The notes: a model not told the origin generated them from the sequence alone. A stretch of DNA of 64,000 nucleotides from an uncultured Lachnospiraceae bacterium (GCA_944381635.1 CALWLY010000018.1:1-64000); one strand, 5' to 3'; positions 34,609 to 44,055 are shown, counted from the stretch's first letter. Translations and numbers: made by a program.

Positions 34609-36483
34609 ATGAATGTTTTATTGGAAAAATTCACACTTCCAAAAGAGCTTGAACTGGTTTTGAGCAACAGTCCAAGTGTTGTTATTCCGGAATCCAAAGA
34701 AATGTTATATGAGTTGATTTTCGGAAATGAAACTACAAATAAGATAGATGTCCTTTATGATGTGAACGGCACTCCGGTAAAAGAAGCGGATGTGGTACGC
34801 TGCAAAAACGGTGCAGTAGTGAACTTTGTAGAAGACTATATGCGCCGCAGAGATCCCGACTGTATGAGAATTGCGGACGGACAGCCTACGGACAAGCCGC
34901 GTTTTAAGGATGTATATGGTTATGACTTTGATGTATTGAAAAAAGATACTTATGCCTGGCTTGCAAAACAGGAACTGATCATGGTTCCGTTTATGGCAGG
35001 CGGAACGGAATACGGATACGAAGCGGTTTTGGTATGCCCGAGAAATACTGCATTTTTTGCCTTTGCTCTGGCACAGCTTCAGGCCTTTGTAAATGCAAAG
35101 ACAGTTTCCGATTTTAAACCGAGAGCAATCGTTTATGTAGCACCGCCTTTCCGTCATACTCACTTTAAAGGAAAACAGGTCTGCGTACATAATCGTCTGG
35201 AGGACAGACATGAAATTTTTGCATACAACCTGTATCCGGGCCCGTCTGCAAAAAAAGGTATTTACAGTGTACTGCTTGACATCGGCGAGCAGGAAGGATG
35301 GGTGACAGCTCACGCTTCTGCAGCAAGAATTGTAACACCTTATGAAAACGAGATGGTCATGATGCACGAAGGCGCTTCCGGCGGCGGAAAGAGCGAGCTT
35401 CTGCAGGATGTTCCCCGTGTGGCAGACGGACGTGTACTGTTGGGAACTAACATACAGACCGGTGAAAAGAACTACATCAATATGAGCGATACCTGTACCA
35501 TCAACCCGGTTACGGACGACATGGCAATCTGTCATCCGAAATTCCAGTCAGGCAGCGGCAAACTTGGCCTGTATGACGGTGAAGACGGATGGTTTCTGCG
35601 TGTGGATGGTATTACGGAGTATGGATGTGAGCCCATGTATGAAAGAATCACAATCCATACAGAAGAGCCGCTGATTTTCTTCAATATCGAAGGACATCCC
35701 CGTGCAACCTGTCTGATTTGGGAGCACACACCGGATTCCAACGGAAAACCCTGTCCAAATCCCCGTGTTATCGTTCCCCGTAAGATGGTAGATAACATTG
35801 TGACCAAGCCCGTTGAGGTAGACGTACGAAGCTTCGGCGTTCGCATGCCTCCCACAACAGCTAAAAATCCCGACTATGGTATTATGGGTCTGATGCATAT
35901 TATTCCTCCGGCGCTGGCATGGCTGTGGCGTCTGGTGGCACCCCGCGGATTTAAAAATCCCAGCATCAGCGGAAATTCCCCGCTGGCAAGTGAAGGTGTA
36001 GGTTCTTACTGGCCTTTTGCTACAGGCCTTAAAGTAAAACAGGCAAACCTTCTGTTAGAGCAGATCTTAGCCTGCCCTAACACCAAATATGTACTGATCC
36101 CCAACCAGCACATCGGTGTATACAAAATCGGTTTCGCTGCAGAATGGATTTCCAGAGAATATCTGGCAAGACGCGGCGGCGTTAACATGAAAATGGATCG
36201 TCTGACCCCTGCACGCTGTGCTTTGATGGGTTACACCTTAAAAGAAATGAAGGTGGACGGACAGTATATCAGAAGAAAATTCCTGCATCCGGAAACACAG
36301 GAAACACTGGGAACGGAAGGCTATGATAAGGGCGCACAGATTCTCTATGATTTCTTTGCAAAAGAATTGGCAGCCTACGATGTGGAAGAACTGCATCCGG
36401 TTGGAAAACAGATTCTGGAATGCTTTAAGAGAAACGGAAGTATTGAAGAATACTGCGATATCATCCCTCTGGGACTGGAATAA
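34609..36483 (+). CDS. DUF4914 family protein with PEPCK-like P-loop
   Basis: 624 residues, no signal peptide or membrane segment. From memory it matches DUF4914, an uncharacterised clostridial family. The kinase-1a-type P-loop GASGGGKSE at 255-263 resembles that of ATP-dependent PEP carboxykinase and HPr kinase, and acidic and aromatic stretches on both sides (PFMAGGTEYGYEAVLV before it, CTINPVTDDMAICHPKF after it) recall the PEPCK fold. Biased codons suggest high expression. AAAGGGAG lies about 9 nt before ATG 34609. It is a single gene with its own promoter and terminator. I do not assign a reaction; a nucleotide-dependent kinase or carboxykinase-like activity is a guess. Confidence 0.7.
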   Translation: MNVLLEKFTLPKELELVLSNSPSVVIPESKEMLYELIFGNETTNKIDVLYDVNGTPVKEADVVRCKNGAVVNFVEDYMRRRDPDCMRIADGQPTDKPRFKDVYGYDFDVLKKDTYAWLAKQELIMVPFMAGGTEYGYEAVLVCPRNTAFFAFALAQLQAFVNAKTVSDFKPRAIVYVAPPFRHTHFKGKQVCVHNRLEDRHEIFAYNLYPGPSAKKGIYSVLLDIGEQEGWVTAHASAARIVTPYENEMVMMHEGASGGGKSELLQDVPRVADGRVLLGTNIQTGEKNYINMSDTCTINPVTDDMAICHPKFQSGSGKLGLYDGEDGWFLRVDGITEYGCEPMYERITIHTEEPLIFFNIEGHPRATCLIWEHTPDSNGKPCPNPRVIVPRKMVDNIVTKPVEVDVRSFGVRMPPTTAKNPDYGIMGLMHIIPPALAWLWRLVAPRGFKNPSISGNSPLASEGVGSYWPFATGLKVKQANLLLEQILACPNTKYVLIPNQHIGVYKIGFAAEWISREYLARRGGVNMKMDRLTPARCALMGYTLKEMKVDGQYIRRKFLHPETQETLGTEGYDKGAQILYDFFAKELAAYDVEELHPVGKQILECFKRNGSIEEYCDIIPLGLE

Positions 36484-36496
36484 AAAAGAAGTGACG

Positions 36497-36545
36497 AAAG
36501 CTGTAAAAGCTGAGGCAGAAAGCTGCCTGCTTTTACAGCTTTTTT
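36497..36545 (+). terminator. Terminator after the DUF4914 gene
   Basis: AAAGCTGTAAAAGC pairs with GCTTTTACAGCTTT, an inner AGGCAG/CTGCCT extends the stem, and TTTTT follows. Confidence 0.9.
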
Positions 36546-36619
36546 GCTTCATAACAGGAGATGTTATTGATAGGCACACTTTTTATAAGTATAAAATTAA
36601 AATTTATGCAATTTTCCCC

Positions 36620-36647
36620 TTGATTTTTCGGGATAGTATGGTAATAT
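36620..36647 (+). promoter_or_regulatory. Putative promoter of the amino acid transporter
   Basis: TTGATT (36620-36625), 16-nt spacer, TAATAT (36642-36647) with extended -10 TG at 36639-36640. Confidence 0.6.
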
Positions 36648-36713
36648 ATCAGGGAGTTGATGCATAAATATGCAGTTATAGAGTGAAAAGCAGACCATAG
36701 GGAGGAAACAGTT

Positions 36714-37508
36714 ATGAGAAAGAAATTTGCAGCGGCTGCACTGGCAGCCATGATGACAGTATCTCTTGCAGCATGCGGAGGAGTACCTGCTAATACGGTA
36801 AACAGTTCCGCAGATCTGCCGGGAAAGACAATCGGCGTTCAGCTTGGAACAACAGGCGATGTGACAATCGCTACCGAATATGAAAAAAATAACGGTTCTA
36901 CCGTAGAGCGCTACAATAAAGGAGCAGATGCCATCCAGGCTTTGAAACAGGGCAAGATCGACTGCGTAATCATAGATCAGCAGCCGGCAGAGGCATTTGT
37001 TGAGAAAAACCCGGACCTTAAGATTTTAGATGAAACCTTGTCTTCCGAAGAGTATGCAATTTGCTTAAAGAAAGAAGACACCGCGCTGAAAGAAGAAATC
37101 AACGGTGCGCTGGCTGAGCTGAAAGAGGAAGGAACTCTGGACGAAATCGTATTAAATTACATCGGCGATGAAATCGGTGAACATCCTTATACTTCTCCGG
37201 AAGGTGTGGATCGTTCCAAAGGAACACTGGTTATGGCTACCAATGCACAGTTTGAGCCGTATGAATACTATGAAGATCAGAAAATCGTAGGTATTGATGT
37301 AGATATGGCGCAGGCTGTATGCGATAAGCTGGGATATGAACTGCAGATTGAAGATATGGAATTTGATGCTATCATCAATGCAGTTGTTTCAGGAAAGGCT
37401 GATATGGGCGTTGCAGGAATCACTGTGACCGAAGACCGTAAGATGAGTGTGGATTTCTCAGATCCTTACACCACATCCAGCCAGGTGATCGTAGTTCGCG
37501 CTGAGTAA
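36714..37508 (+). CDS. Circularly permuted amino acid-binding lipoprotein (SBP_bac_3 type)
   Basis: 264 residues with lipobox LAAC (Cys21). It is the receptor of the polar amino acid importer encoded next. The halves are in reverse order. Residues 33-152 (DLPGKTIGVQLGTTGD, YNKGADAIQALKQGKIDCVI, EEGTLDEIVLNYIGD) are what is normally the C-terminal half of the family. Residues 169-264 (GTLVMATNAQFEPYEYYED, VGIDVDMAQAVCDKLG, DMEFDAIINAVVSGKAD, TVTEDRKMSVDFSDPYTTSS) are the normal N-terminal half, and the chain ends where DDLKGK would usually begin. The amino-acid-contact Arg242 in EDRK and Asp250 in FSDPY are kept. A linker of about 16 residues joins the halves. The fold can form because both halves contribute to both lobes. 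GGAGG precedes the ATG. Confidence 0.9.
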   Translation: MRKKFAAAALAAMMTVSLAACGGVPANTVNSSADLPGKTIGVQLGTTGDVTIATEYEKNNGSTVERYNKGADAIQALKQGKIDCVIIDQQPAEAFVEKNPDLKILDETLSSEEYAICLKKEDTALKEEINGALAELKEEGTLDEIVLNYIGDEIGEHPYTSPEGVDRSKGTLVMATNAQFEPYEYYEDQKIVGIDVDMAQAVCDKLGYELQIEDMEFDAIINAVVSGKADMGVAGITVTEDRKMSVDFSDPYTTSSQVIVVRAE

Positions 37509-37702
37509 AAAAAATAAAATCCGATAAAAAACCAGGAGGAGAGTGTGTTCCAAACAGCTGGGATTCGTGATAGAATCACAGATAGAAGGAGCGCACTCCC
37601 TTTTGGCGCGTATGGAAAAGACGAGACTGCTTTTCAGTGAATTTTCAGGAGGGAAAGAGCGGGAAAAAAAGTCCGCCGCAGGGCGGCAGAACGGAGGAAA
37701 AA

Positions 37703-38404
37703 GTGGAAGATTTTAAAACAAGGTTTATTGCCAATTTTATTACGGATGACCGTTGGAAATACTTCACCGACGGTATCAGCACTACCTTTACAGTCAGTTT
37801 TTTTGCTGTAATTTTGGGACTGGTGCTGGGACTTGTCATTGCGATCATCCGTTCTTCGGCAGAAAAAGCAGATCATCCGTCCTGGTGGCTGAAGGGACTG
37901 AATGTAATCTGCAAGCTCTATTTAACCATCATTCGAGGCACACCGGCCATGATCCAGCTGTTGATCATGTACTACGCTATTTTTGGATCTGTGGCTATCG
38001 ATAAAAGAATTGTTGCAATCCTGACTTTCGGTATCAACTCCGGAGCTTATGTTGCGGAAATTTTCCGTTCCGGAATCATGTCTGTAGATCAGGGACAGTT
38101 TGAAGCCGGCAGAAGCCTGGGACTGAATTATGTGCAGACTATGTGGCACATTATCATCCCTCAGGCATTTAAAAATGTGCTTCCGGCTTTAGGCAACGAG
38201 TTTATCACTTTGTTAAAGGAAACATCCATCTGTGGTTACATAGCGCTGACGGATATCACCCACGGCGCCAACACAGTCAGAAGCCAGACTTACGATGCGT
38301 TTATGCCCCTGTTCGGAGCAGCGGCAATCTATCTGGTGTGTGTCAGCGTATTGTCTAATCTGGTAGGACGTTTGGAAAGGAGGCTGCGTGTCAGTGAGCG
38401 CTAA
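37703..38404 (+). CDS. Amino acid ABC transporter permease
   Basis: 233 residues of the HisM/GlnP type, with about five membrane segments. [36 protein letters not shown] and the coupling loop [19 protein letters not shown] identify the polar amino acid family. GTG 37703 has GGAGG 5 nt upstream; a GTG at 37637 would add 22 residues without a site. It overlaps the ATPase gene by 17 nt. Only one permease is present, so it should form a homodimer. Confidence 0.9.
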   Translation: MEDFKTRFIANFITDDRWKYFTDGISTTFTVSFFAVILGLVLGLVIAIIRSSAEKADHPSWWLKGLNVICKLYLTIIRGTPAMIQLLIMYYAIFGSVAIDKRIVAILTFGINSGAYVAEIFRSGIMSVDQGQFEAGRSLGLNYVQTMWHIIIPQAFKNVLPALGNEFITLLKETSICGYIALTDITHGANTVRSQTYDAFMPLFGAAAIYLVCVSVLSNLVGRLERRLRVSER

Positions 38405-39137
38405 GGAACAGACTTTATTTGAAATCAAAGATCTGTGCAAATCATTTGGAGACCTTCAAGTTTTAAAAGGAATCAGCACAGAAATAAAAAAAGGAGAAGT
38501 GGTTGCCATTATCGGACCTTCCGGTTCCGGAAAATCCACATTCTTACGTTCTTTGAATTTGTTGGAAGTCCCTACACAGGGTCAGATTTTCTTTGAAGGA
38601 CTGGATATCACAGATCCAAAGTGTAATATCAATCTGTACCGTCAGAAAATCGGAATGGTATTTCAGCACTTTAACCTGTTTCCCAATATGACAATCCTCC
38701 AGAATATGACGCTGGCTCCCATCAAAGTTTTGAAAAAGGACAAGGCGGAAGCGGAAAAAGAAGCAATACAGCTTTTAAAGAGAGTAGGACTTGAGGAAAA
38801 GGCCAATGCCTATCCGTCACAGCTTTCCGGCGGGCAGAAGCAGCGTATTGCCATTGTGCGCGCTATGTGTATGCATCCTGATGTAATGCTTTTTGATGAA
38901 CCTACCAGTGCGCTGGATCCGGAAATGGTAGGAGAAGTTCTTAACGTTATGGCGGACCTGGCAAAAGCAGGCATGACAATGGTGATTGTAACTCACGAGA
39001 TGGGATTTGCCAGAGAGGTAGCCACCAGAGTAGTCTTTGTAGATGAAGGACAGATAAAAGAAGAAAATACTCCTGCGGAATTTTTCGATCACCCGAAAAA
39101 TCCTCGTCTGAAAGAGTTTTTATCCAAAGTAATTTAA
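38388..39137 (+). CDS. Amino acid ABC transporter ATPase
   Basis: 249 residues of the GlnQ/HisP type. Walker [11 protein letters not shown]-loop [11 protein letters not shown], signature [15 protein letters not shown], Walker [20 protein letters not shown] and the switch His in VTHEM. Two GTG starts (38388, 38394) follow AAGGAGG; 38394 has the better spacing. Last gene of the three-gene importer. Confidence 0.93.
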   Translation: MSVSAKEQTLFEIKDLCKSFGDLQVLKGISTEIKKGEVVAIIGPSGSGKSTFLRSLNLLEVPTQGQIFFEGLDITDPKCNINLYRQKIGMVFQHFNLFPNMTILQNMTLAPIKVLKKDKAEAEKEAIQLLKRVGLEEKANAYPSQLSGGQKQRIAIVRAMCMHPDVMLFDEPTSALDPEMVGEVLNVMADLAKAGMTMVIVTHEMGFAREVATRVVFVDEGQIKEENTPAEFFDHPKNPRLKEFLSKVI

Positions 39138-39175
39138 TATTCCCGGGCCGGAAGGCCTGAGGAAACAGAAATGAG

Positions 39176-39210
39176 AAGAACGTCTTAAAGTCAAAAGACG
39201 TTCTTTTTTT
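39176..39210 (+). terminator. Terminator of the amino acid importer
   Basis: AAGAACGTCTT pairs with AAGACGTTCTT, then TTTTT. Confidence 0.9.
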
Positions 39211-39275
39211 ATGCGATAGGAAATTCCTTTTCCTATCGCATAAAAAAAGATGCTCCGCTGCGGATGCGCACTCCG
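39210..39275 (+). repeat. Dispersed intergenic repeat, copy C
   Basis: Starts on the terminator U-tract. TATGCGATAGGAAA and TTTTCCTATCGCATA form a near-perfect hairpin (39210-39242), followed by the core GCTCCGCTGCGGATGCGC and ACTC. It is the best preserved of the three copies. Confidence 0.65.
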
Positions 39276-39321
39276 GGACTTTTGTACATAGAAAAGTGTT
39301 ATTACATTTTGTTTTCGGTCA

Positions 39322-39350
39322 TTGCCCATCTTTGGATGGATAGGTATAAT
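39322..39350 (+). promoter_or_regulatory. Putative malQ promoter
   Basis: TTGCCC (39322-39327), 17-nt spacer, TATAAT (39345-39350). Confidence 0.65.
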
Positions 39351-39393
39351 GGGATTAGAAAAAGCTGCAAAAAGCGGCGGAACGGAGGAAATA

Positions 39394-40881
39394 ATGAGAG
39401 CAAGCGGTATTTTACTTCCGGTGTTTTGCATCCCCTCTCCACATGGAATCGGATGCTTTTCAAAGGAAGCTTACAGAATAGTGGATTTTTTGGAAAAAGC
39501 AGGACAGAAATACTGGCAGATCCTTCCGTTGGGACCCACCAGTTACGGGGACTCTCCCTACCAGTCTTTTTCTACTTATGCAGGAAATCCCTATTTTATT
39601 GATCTGGAAGAACTGATAAAAGAAAAAGTACTCACAAGGGCAGAGGTAAATCACTGTGACTGCGGCGATGACCCGCAGGAGATTGATTACGGAAAGCTGT
39701 ACAAAAACCGTATGGCATTGCTTCGGAAAGCTTATGAAAGAAGCAACATAGGAGAGGATGGGGAATTCCGTAAATTTCAGGAAAAAAACGGATACTGGCT
39801 GAAGGATTATGCTATTTTCATGGCAGTCAAAAAAGTCTTTGGAGACGTGTGCTGGGAAGAGTGGGCGGATGATATCAAATACCGCTACGACAATGCCATG
39901 GACTATTATCAGAGAGAATATTATTATGAAATTGAGTTTTATGAATACCTTCAGTACATATTCATGAAACAGTGGAGCAGGCTGAAAAAATATGCAAACG
40001 ATAAAGGTATTCGTATTATCGGAGATATTCCTATTTATGTGGCTTACGACAGCGCTGATGTGTGGGCGCATCCGGAGCTGTTTTTGTTGGATGAAAACAG
40101 AAAGCCGTCAGCAGTGGCAGGCTGTCCGCCGGACGGTTTTTCCGCGGACGGCCAGCTTTGGGGAAATCCGTTGTACCGCTGGGATTATCACAAGCAGACC
40201 GGCTATGACTGGTGGGTAAGCCGGATTGCTTATTGCTACGAGTTGTATGACTGTATCCGGATTGACCATTTCCGGGGATTTGACGAATATTTTTCGATTC
40301 CTGCGGGGGATACAACAGCCAAAAACGGACACTGGGAGAAAGGACCGGGCATTGACCTGTTCTACACAATAAAAGCCCGTCTTGGCGAAAAGGAGATTAT
40401 TGCAGAGGACTTAGGATATATGACGGAGAGCGTAAAGGAGATGGTGAGACTTTCCGGATATCCCGGTATGAAAGTGCTGGAATTTGCTTTTGACTCCAGA
40501 GATTCCAGCGATGCCAGCGATTATCTTCCTCATAATTATGTAAGAAACTGTGTGGTTTATACAGGAACCCACGATAATGAAACAGCAAAGGGATGGCTGG
40601 GAAGCATCACGAAAAAAGAGAAAAAAGCAGTCAGGGATTATTTCGGCCGTCAGAAGGAGACGGACGAGGAACTGGTGACTGAGCTTGTGCGCGCTGCCCA
40701 GTCCAGTGTGGCAGATCTTTGCGTGATTCCTATTCAGGATTATTTAAAGCTTGGAAACGAAGCCAGAATCAATTTTCCCTCCACGCTTGGAATCAACTGG
40801 AAATGGCGTCTGAAAAAGGGCGAATTAACCGCTTCTCTGGCGAAGGAAATCCTGGACATGACCAAAAGGTATGGCAGATAA
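39394..40881 (+). CDS. malQ: 4-alpha-glucanotransferase
   Basis: GH77 amylomaltase, 495 residues, moving maltodextrin segments between chains in the cytoplasm. It begins SGILLPVFCIPSPHGIGCFS with WQILPLGPTSYGDSPYQSFS; catalytic Asp in IRIDHFRGFDEYF, acid/base Glu in IIAEDLGYM, and third Asp in YTGTHDNETAKGW. GGAGG lies 6 nt before ATG 39394; the in-frame ATG at 39322 is within the promoter. The GH31 gene follows. Confidence 0.96.
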   Translation: MRASGILLPVFCIPSPHGIGCFSKEAYRIVDFLEKAGQKYWQILPLGPTSYGDSPYQSFSTYAGNPYFIDLEELIKEKVLTRAEVNHCDCGDDPQEIDYGKLYKNRMALLRKAYERSNIGEDGEFRKFQEKNGYWLKDYAIFMAVKKVFGDVCWEEWADDIKYRYDNAMDYYQREYYYEIEFYEYLQYIFMKQWSRLKKYANDKGIRIIGDIPIYVAYDSADVWAHPELFLLDENRKPSAVAGCPPDGFSADGQLWGNPLYRWDYHKQTGYDWWVSRIAYCYELYDCIRIDHFRGFDEYFSIPAGDTTAKNGHWEKGPGIDLFYTIKARLGEKEIIAEDLGYMTESVKEMVRLSGYPGMKVLEFAFDSRDSSDASDYLPHNYVRNCVVYTGTHDNETAKGWLGSITKKEKKAVRDYFGRQKETDEELVTELVRAAQSSVADLCVIPIQDYLKLGNEARINFPSTLGINWKWRLKKGELTASLAKEILDMTKRYGR

Positions 40882-41007
40882 AAAAGTATAGGATAGTGTC
40901 AGGAAAAGCAGTTTTTCTGTTAGAATCTTTTAGATTTTTGTTATAAGATGAAAAATACAGAGAAAGAAAAACAGGAGAGCCGCTTTGGCGGCAGAAAAGA
41001 GGCCAAA

Positions 41008-43308
41008 ATGAAAGCATTTGGAAAAATCATTTCCCATAAGACAGAGGGAAAGAAAATTCTGTTTCAGTTTGAAAACGGCTGCGGCCGTCTGGAAGTTCTT
41101 ACGGACAAAATTATCAATGTGTTTTCCGGTTTTGACTGCGATTATCATCGTTCCAGAGCAATTGAAGGGGACAAGGCAGTGCCTACGGAGATATCTGTGT
41201 CTACAGAGGGAGAAAGCGTAGTCGTAAAAACCGCTTCTCTCACCGCAAAGGTTTTTGATAATTTTTATGTGGACTTTTACGATGAAAAAAATCAGGTGCT
41301 TTGCCGGGATTACCGCGGGGAGCGCTGCATTCGCGGAAAAATTACGGAAGAGATGCGTGTGCTGGCTGCTTCAGAAGGACACAGCCTGGATGAGGGCGCT
41401 AAAGAAAAGAAGATCCAGGTAGTAAAGCAGATGGAAGGCGATGAGTGCTTCTATGGTCTGGGCGATAAAACAGGCTTTTTAAACAAGCGCGGCTATGAAT
41501 ATGAGATGTGGAACACAGACGAACCGGCTCCTCAGGTGGACAGTTTTAAGAGCCTTTATAAGAGCATTCCGTTCTTTGTGACACTGAGAAAAAATGTGGT
41601 GTATGGTCTGTTTTTTGACAATTCCTATCGTTCTGTTTTCGATATGGGAAAGGAATCGGATGATTACTTCTGGTTTGGCTGCGAGGAAGGAAATCTGGAT
41701 TATTATTTTATTGCAGGGGAAGATATGCCCCAGGTACTGGGAGGCTACACCTATCTGACTGGTACGGTTCCGCTTCCGCAGATGTGGACACTGGGCTATC
41801 AGCAGTCCCGCTGGGGGTATGTGACAGAGGAAGACATTATGGAAGTGGCCGAAAATATGCGCCGTAATCAGATTCCCTGCGATGTTATTCACTTGGATAT
41901 CGACTATATGGAACGCTATAAGGTGTTTACCTGGAATAAAGAGCGCTATCAGGATCAGAAAAAGACCATTCGTGATTTAAAAGAAGATGGCTTTAAGATT
42001 GTCACAATCATTGACCCCGGCGTAAAAGTGGAAGAAGGCTATGACATTTATGACACAGGTGTGAAAGAGGGATATTTCGCAACAACACCGGAGGGAGAAA
42101 TTTATGTCAATGCGGTATGGCCCGGCGATGCGGTTTATCCGGATTTTGGCAAAGAGGAAGTGAGAAAATGGTGGGGAGATAACCAGAAATTCCTGTTGGA
42201 ACAGGGCGTTTCCGGCGTATGGAACGACATGAATGAGCCGGCATCTTTCCGCGGAGAACTTCCGGCAGACGTAGTGTTTACCGATGAGGATGAAATCAGC
42301 AATCACGCAAGAATGCATAATTTATATGGTCATAATATGGCAAAGGCGACTTATGAAGGCCTGAAGAAGCATGATGGAAAGCGTCCGTTTGTCATTACAA
42401 GAGCCTGCTTTGCAGGAACTCAGAAATACAGCACGGCATGGACCGGCGACAATCACAGTATCTGGGCGCATCTTCAGATGGCTATCCCCCAGCTTTGCAA
42501 TCTGGGTATGAGCGGCATGTCCTTTGTGGGAACGGATGTAGGCGGTTTTGGCTCCGATACGACCAAAGAGCTGCTGATCCGCTGGGTACAGACAGGTTGC
42601 TTCTCTCCGCTTTTCAGAAATCATTCTGCAATCGGAACGAGACGTCAGGAACCCTGGACCTTCGATAAGGAGACCATGGATATTTATCGCAAGTATGTAA
42701 AACTGCGTTACCGGTTGATTCCGTATTACTACGATCTGTTTTTTGAGGGAGAAACATCAGGCCTTCCGATCATGCGTCCTCTTGTGCTTCACTATGAAAA
42801 GGACGAGAATGTGAAAAATAATAACAACGAATTCCTGGTTGGAGAAAATCTTCTTGTGGCTCCGGTAACGGAGCAGGGAGTGACTTGCCGCACGGTATAT
42901 CTGCCGGCTGGAGAGTGGTATGATTACTGGACAGGAGAAAAAATAGAGGGAGAGAGTTACATTTTAGCGAAAGCTCCTCTTGATACTTGCCTGATGTATG
43001 TAAAGGCCGGAAGTATCATTCCCAATTTCCCGGAACAGGAATTTGTGGGCGAAAAAGAAATAGATACGCTGATTCTGGATGTCTATGCCGGACAGGGAAG
43101 CTATGAGCATTACCAGGACAATGGCACAGACTTTGCTTATCGCCAGGGCGAGTATAACCAGTATCATATAGAACAAAAAGAAAACGTTTTGAAAATTTCG
43201 CTGGCACATAAGGGATATGAGAAAATTTATAAAAAAGTCCTTGTAAAATTTGCAGGAAAACAATGGGAAGCAGATTTTGCGGACGGAATGGAAATGATTC
43301 TAAAATAA
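41008..43308 (+). CDS. GH31 alpha-glucosidase
   Basis: 766 residues, no signal peptide. Nucleophile Asp407 in GVWNDMNEP, acid/base Asp481 in WTGDNHSIW, and MGGFG-type VGTDVGGFG further on. With malQ it would finish intracellular breakdown of maltodextrins or isomalto-oligosaccharides; other alpha-glycosides are possible within GH31. ATG 41008 follows GAGG by 5 nt; an ATG at 40948 has no site. At the 3' end the sequence ATGATTCTAAAATAATGAG and ATGATTCTGAAATAAAG form a short tandem duplication across the stop. Confidence 0.92.
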   Translation: MKAFGKIISHKTEGKKILFQFENGCGRLEVLTDKIINVFSGFDCDYHRSRAIEGDKAVPTEISVSTEGESVVVKTASLTAKVFDNFYVDFYDEKNQVLCRDYRGERCIRGKITEEMRVLAASEGHSLDEGAKEKKIQVVKQMEGDECFYGLGDKTGFLNKRGYEYEMWNTDEPAPQVDSFKSLYKSIPFFVTLRKNVVYGLFFDNSYRSVFDMGKESDDYFWFGCEEGNLDYYFIAGEDMPQVLGGYTYLTGTVPLPQMWTLGYQQSRWGYVTEEDIMEVAENMRRNQIPCDVIHLDIDYMERYKVFTWNKERYQDQKKTIRDLKEDGFKIVTIIDPGVKVEEGYDIYDTGVKEGYFATTPEGEIYVNAVWPGDAVYPDFGKEEVRKWWGDNQKFLLEQGVSGVWNDMNEPASFRGELPADVVFTDEDEISNHARMHNLYGHNMAKATYEGLKKHDGKRPFVITRACFAGTQKYSTAWTGDNHSIWAHLQMAIPQLCNLGMSGMSFVGTDVGGFGSDTTKELLIRWVQTGCFSPLFRNHSAIGTRRQEPWTFDKETMDIYRKYVKLRYRLIPYYYDLFFEGETSGLPIMRPLVLHYEKDENVKNNNNEFLVGENLLVAPVTEQGVTCRTVYLPAGEWYDYWTGEKIEGESYILAKAPLDTCLMYVKAGSIIPNFPEQEFVGEKEIDTLILDVYAGQGSYEHYQDNGTDFAYRQGEYNQYHIEQKENVLKISLAHKGYEKIYKKVLVKFAGKQWEADFADGMEMILK

Positions 43309-43334
43309 TGAGATGATTCTGAAATAAAGAAAGG

Positions 43335-43380
43335 CCTTCTGTCATACTTTTTTCTAAAAGGTATGACAGGAGGTTTTTTT
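43335..43380 (+). promoter_or_regulatory. Terminator-like hairpin containing the spmA ribosome binding site
   Basis: CCTTCTGTCATAC (43335-43347) pairs with GTATGACAGGAGG (43361-43373), 13 bp with one G-U, followed by seven T that touch the spmA ATG. The Shine-Dalgarno AGGAGG is in the 3' arm, so the structure can both end GH31 transcription and hide the spmA site. Confidence 0.75.
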
Positions 43381-44055
43381 ATGCTTAACTTTATATGGGC
43401 AGCGATGATTTTGATTGGCGTCCTCTATGGCGCTCTGAGCGGAAATATAGCCGCAGTGGCGGATGCGGCTCTTAATTCTGCCAGGGAAGCGGTGGAGCTG
43501 TGTATTACTATGGTAGGAGTGATGGGATTATGGGTAGGTCTGATGGAAATCGCCAGAAATTCCGGGCTGATTGCCAGAATGACGAAAGGAATCCAGCCTT
43601 TTATCAGTTTTCTGTTTCCCAGGATACCCAAAGGACATCCGGCCAGAGAATACATTTCCACGAATATTATTGCCAATGTGCTGGGGCTTGGCTGGGCGTG
43701 TACCCCCGCCGGCCTGAAAGCCATGGAAGAATTGGAAAAGCTGAACGTGGAGGAATGCAGACAACTTGGCTTTCAGGAGGAAACGGAGGATGGAAAAGGA
43801 AAAAACGGGATTTTACGCTCCTCAAAAAGGAAAAGAAAGAATAAGAAGCGTGCACCGCATATTGCCACCAATGAAATGTGTACCTTCCTTATTTTGAATA
43901 TATCCTCCCTCCAGCTGATTCCGGTAAATATCATCGCCTACAGAAGTCAGTACGGAAGTGTGAATCCGACTGCAGTGATCGTGCCGGCAATTATTGCCAC
44001 ATCCATAAGCACTCTGGTAGGGATTCTTTTTGCTAAGATCATGGACCGCAGGTGA
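43381..44055 (+). CDS. spmA: Spore maturation protein A (nucleoside-recognition domain)
   Basis: 224-residue membrane protein with the Gate/nucleoside-recognition fold. VGVMGLWVGLMEIARNSGL, ANVLGLGWACTPAGLKAMEE and FLILNISSLQLIPVNIIAYR are typical of SpmA, which in Bacillus is needed for spore-core dehydration with SpmB. A charged cytoplasmic stretch (about 125-165, Lys/Arg-rich) is longer than usual. No spmB follows; the mannoside locus begins instead. The ribosome binding site is in a hairpin. Confidence 0.88.
   Translation: MLNFIWAAMILIGVLYGALSGNIAAVADAALNSAREAVELCITMVGVMGLWVGLMEIARNSGLIARMTKGIQPFISFLFPRIPKGHPAREYISTNIIANVLGLGWACTPAGLKAMEELEKLNVEECRQLGFQEETEDGKGKNGILRSSKRKRKNKKRAPHIATNEMCTFLILNISSLQLIPVNIIAYRSQYGSVNPTAVIVPAIIATSISTLVGILFAKIMDRR

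Noticed and set aside
34705-35535. 276-codon open frame opposite the DUF4914 gene
   Set aside because: Antisense shadow; the forward gene has start, site and conserved P-loop.
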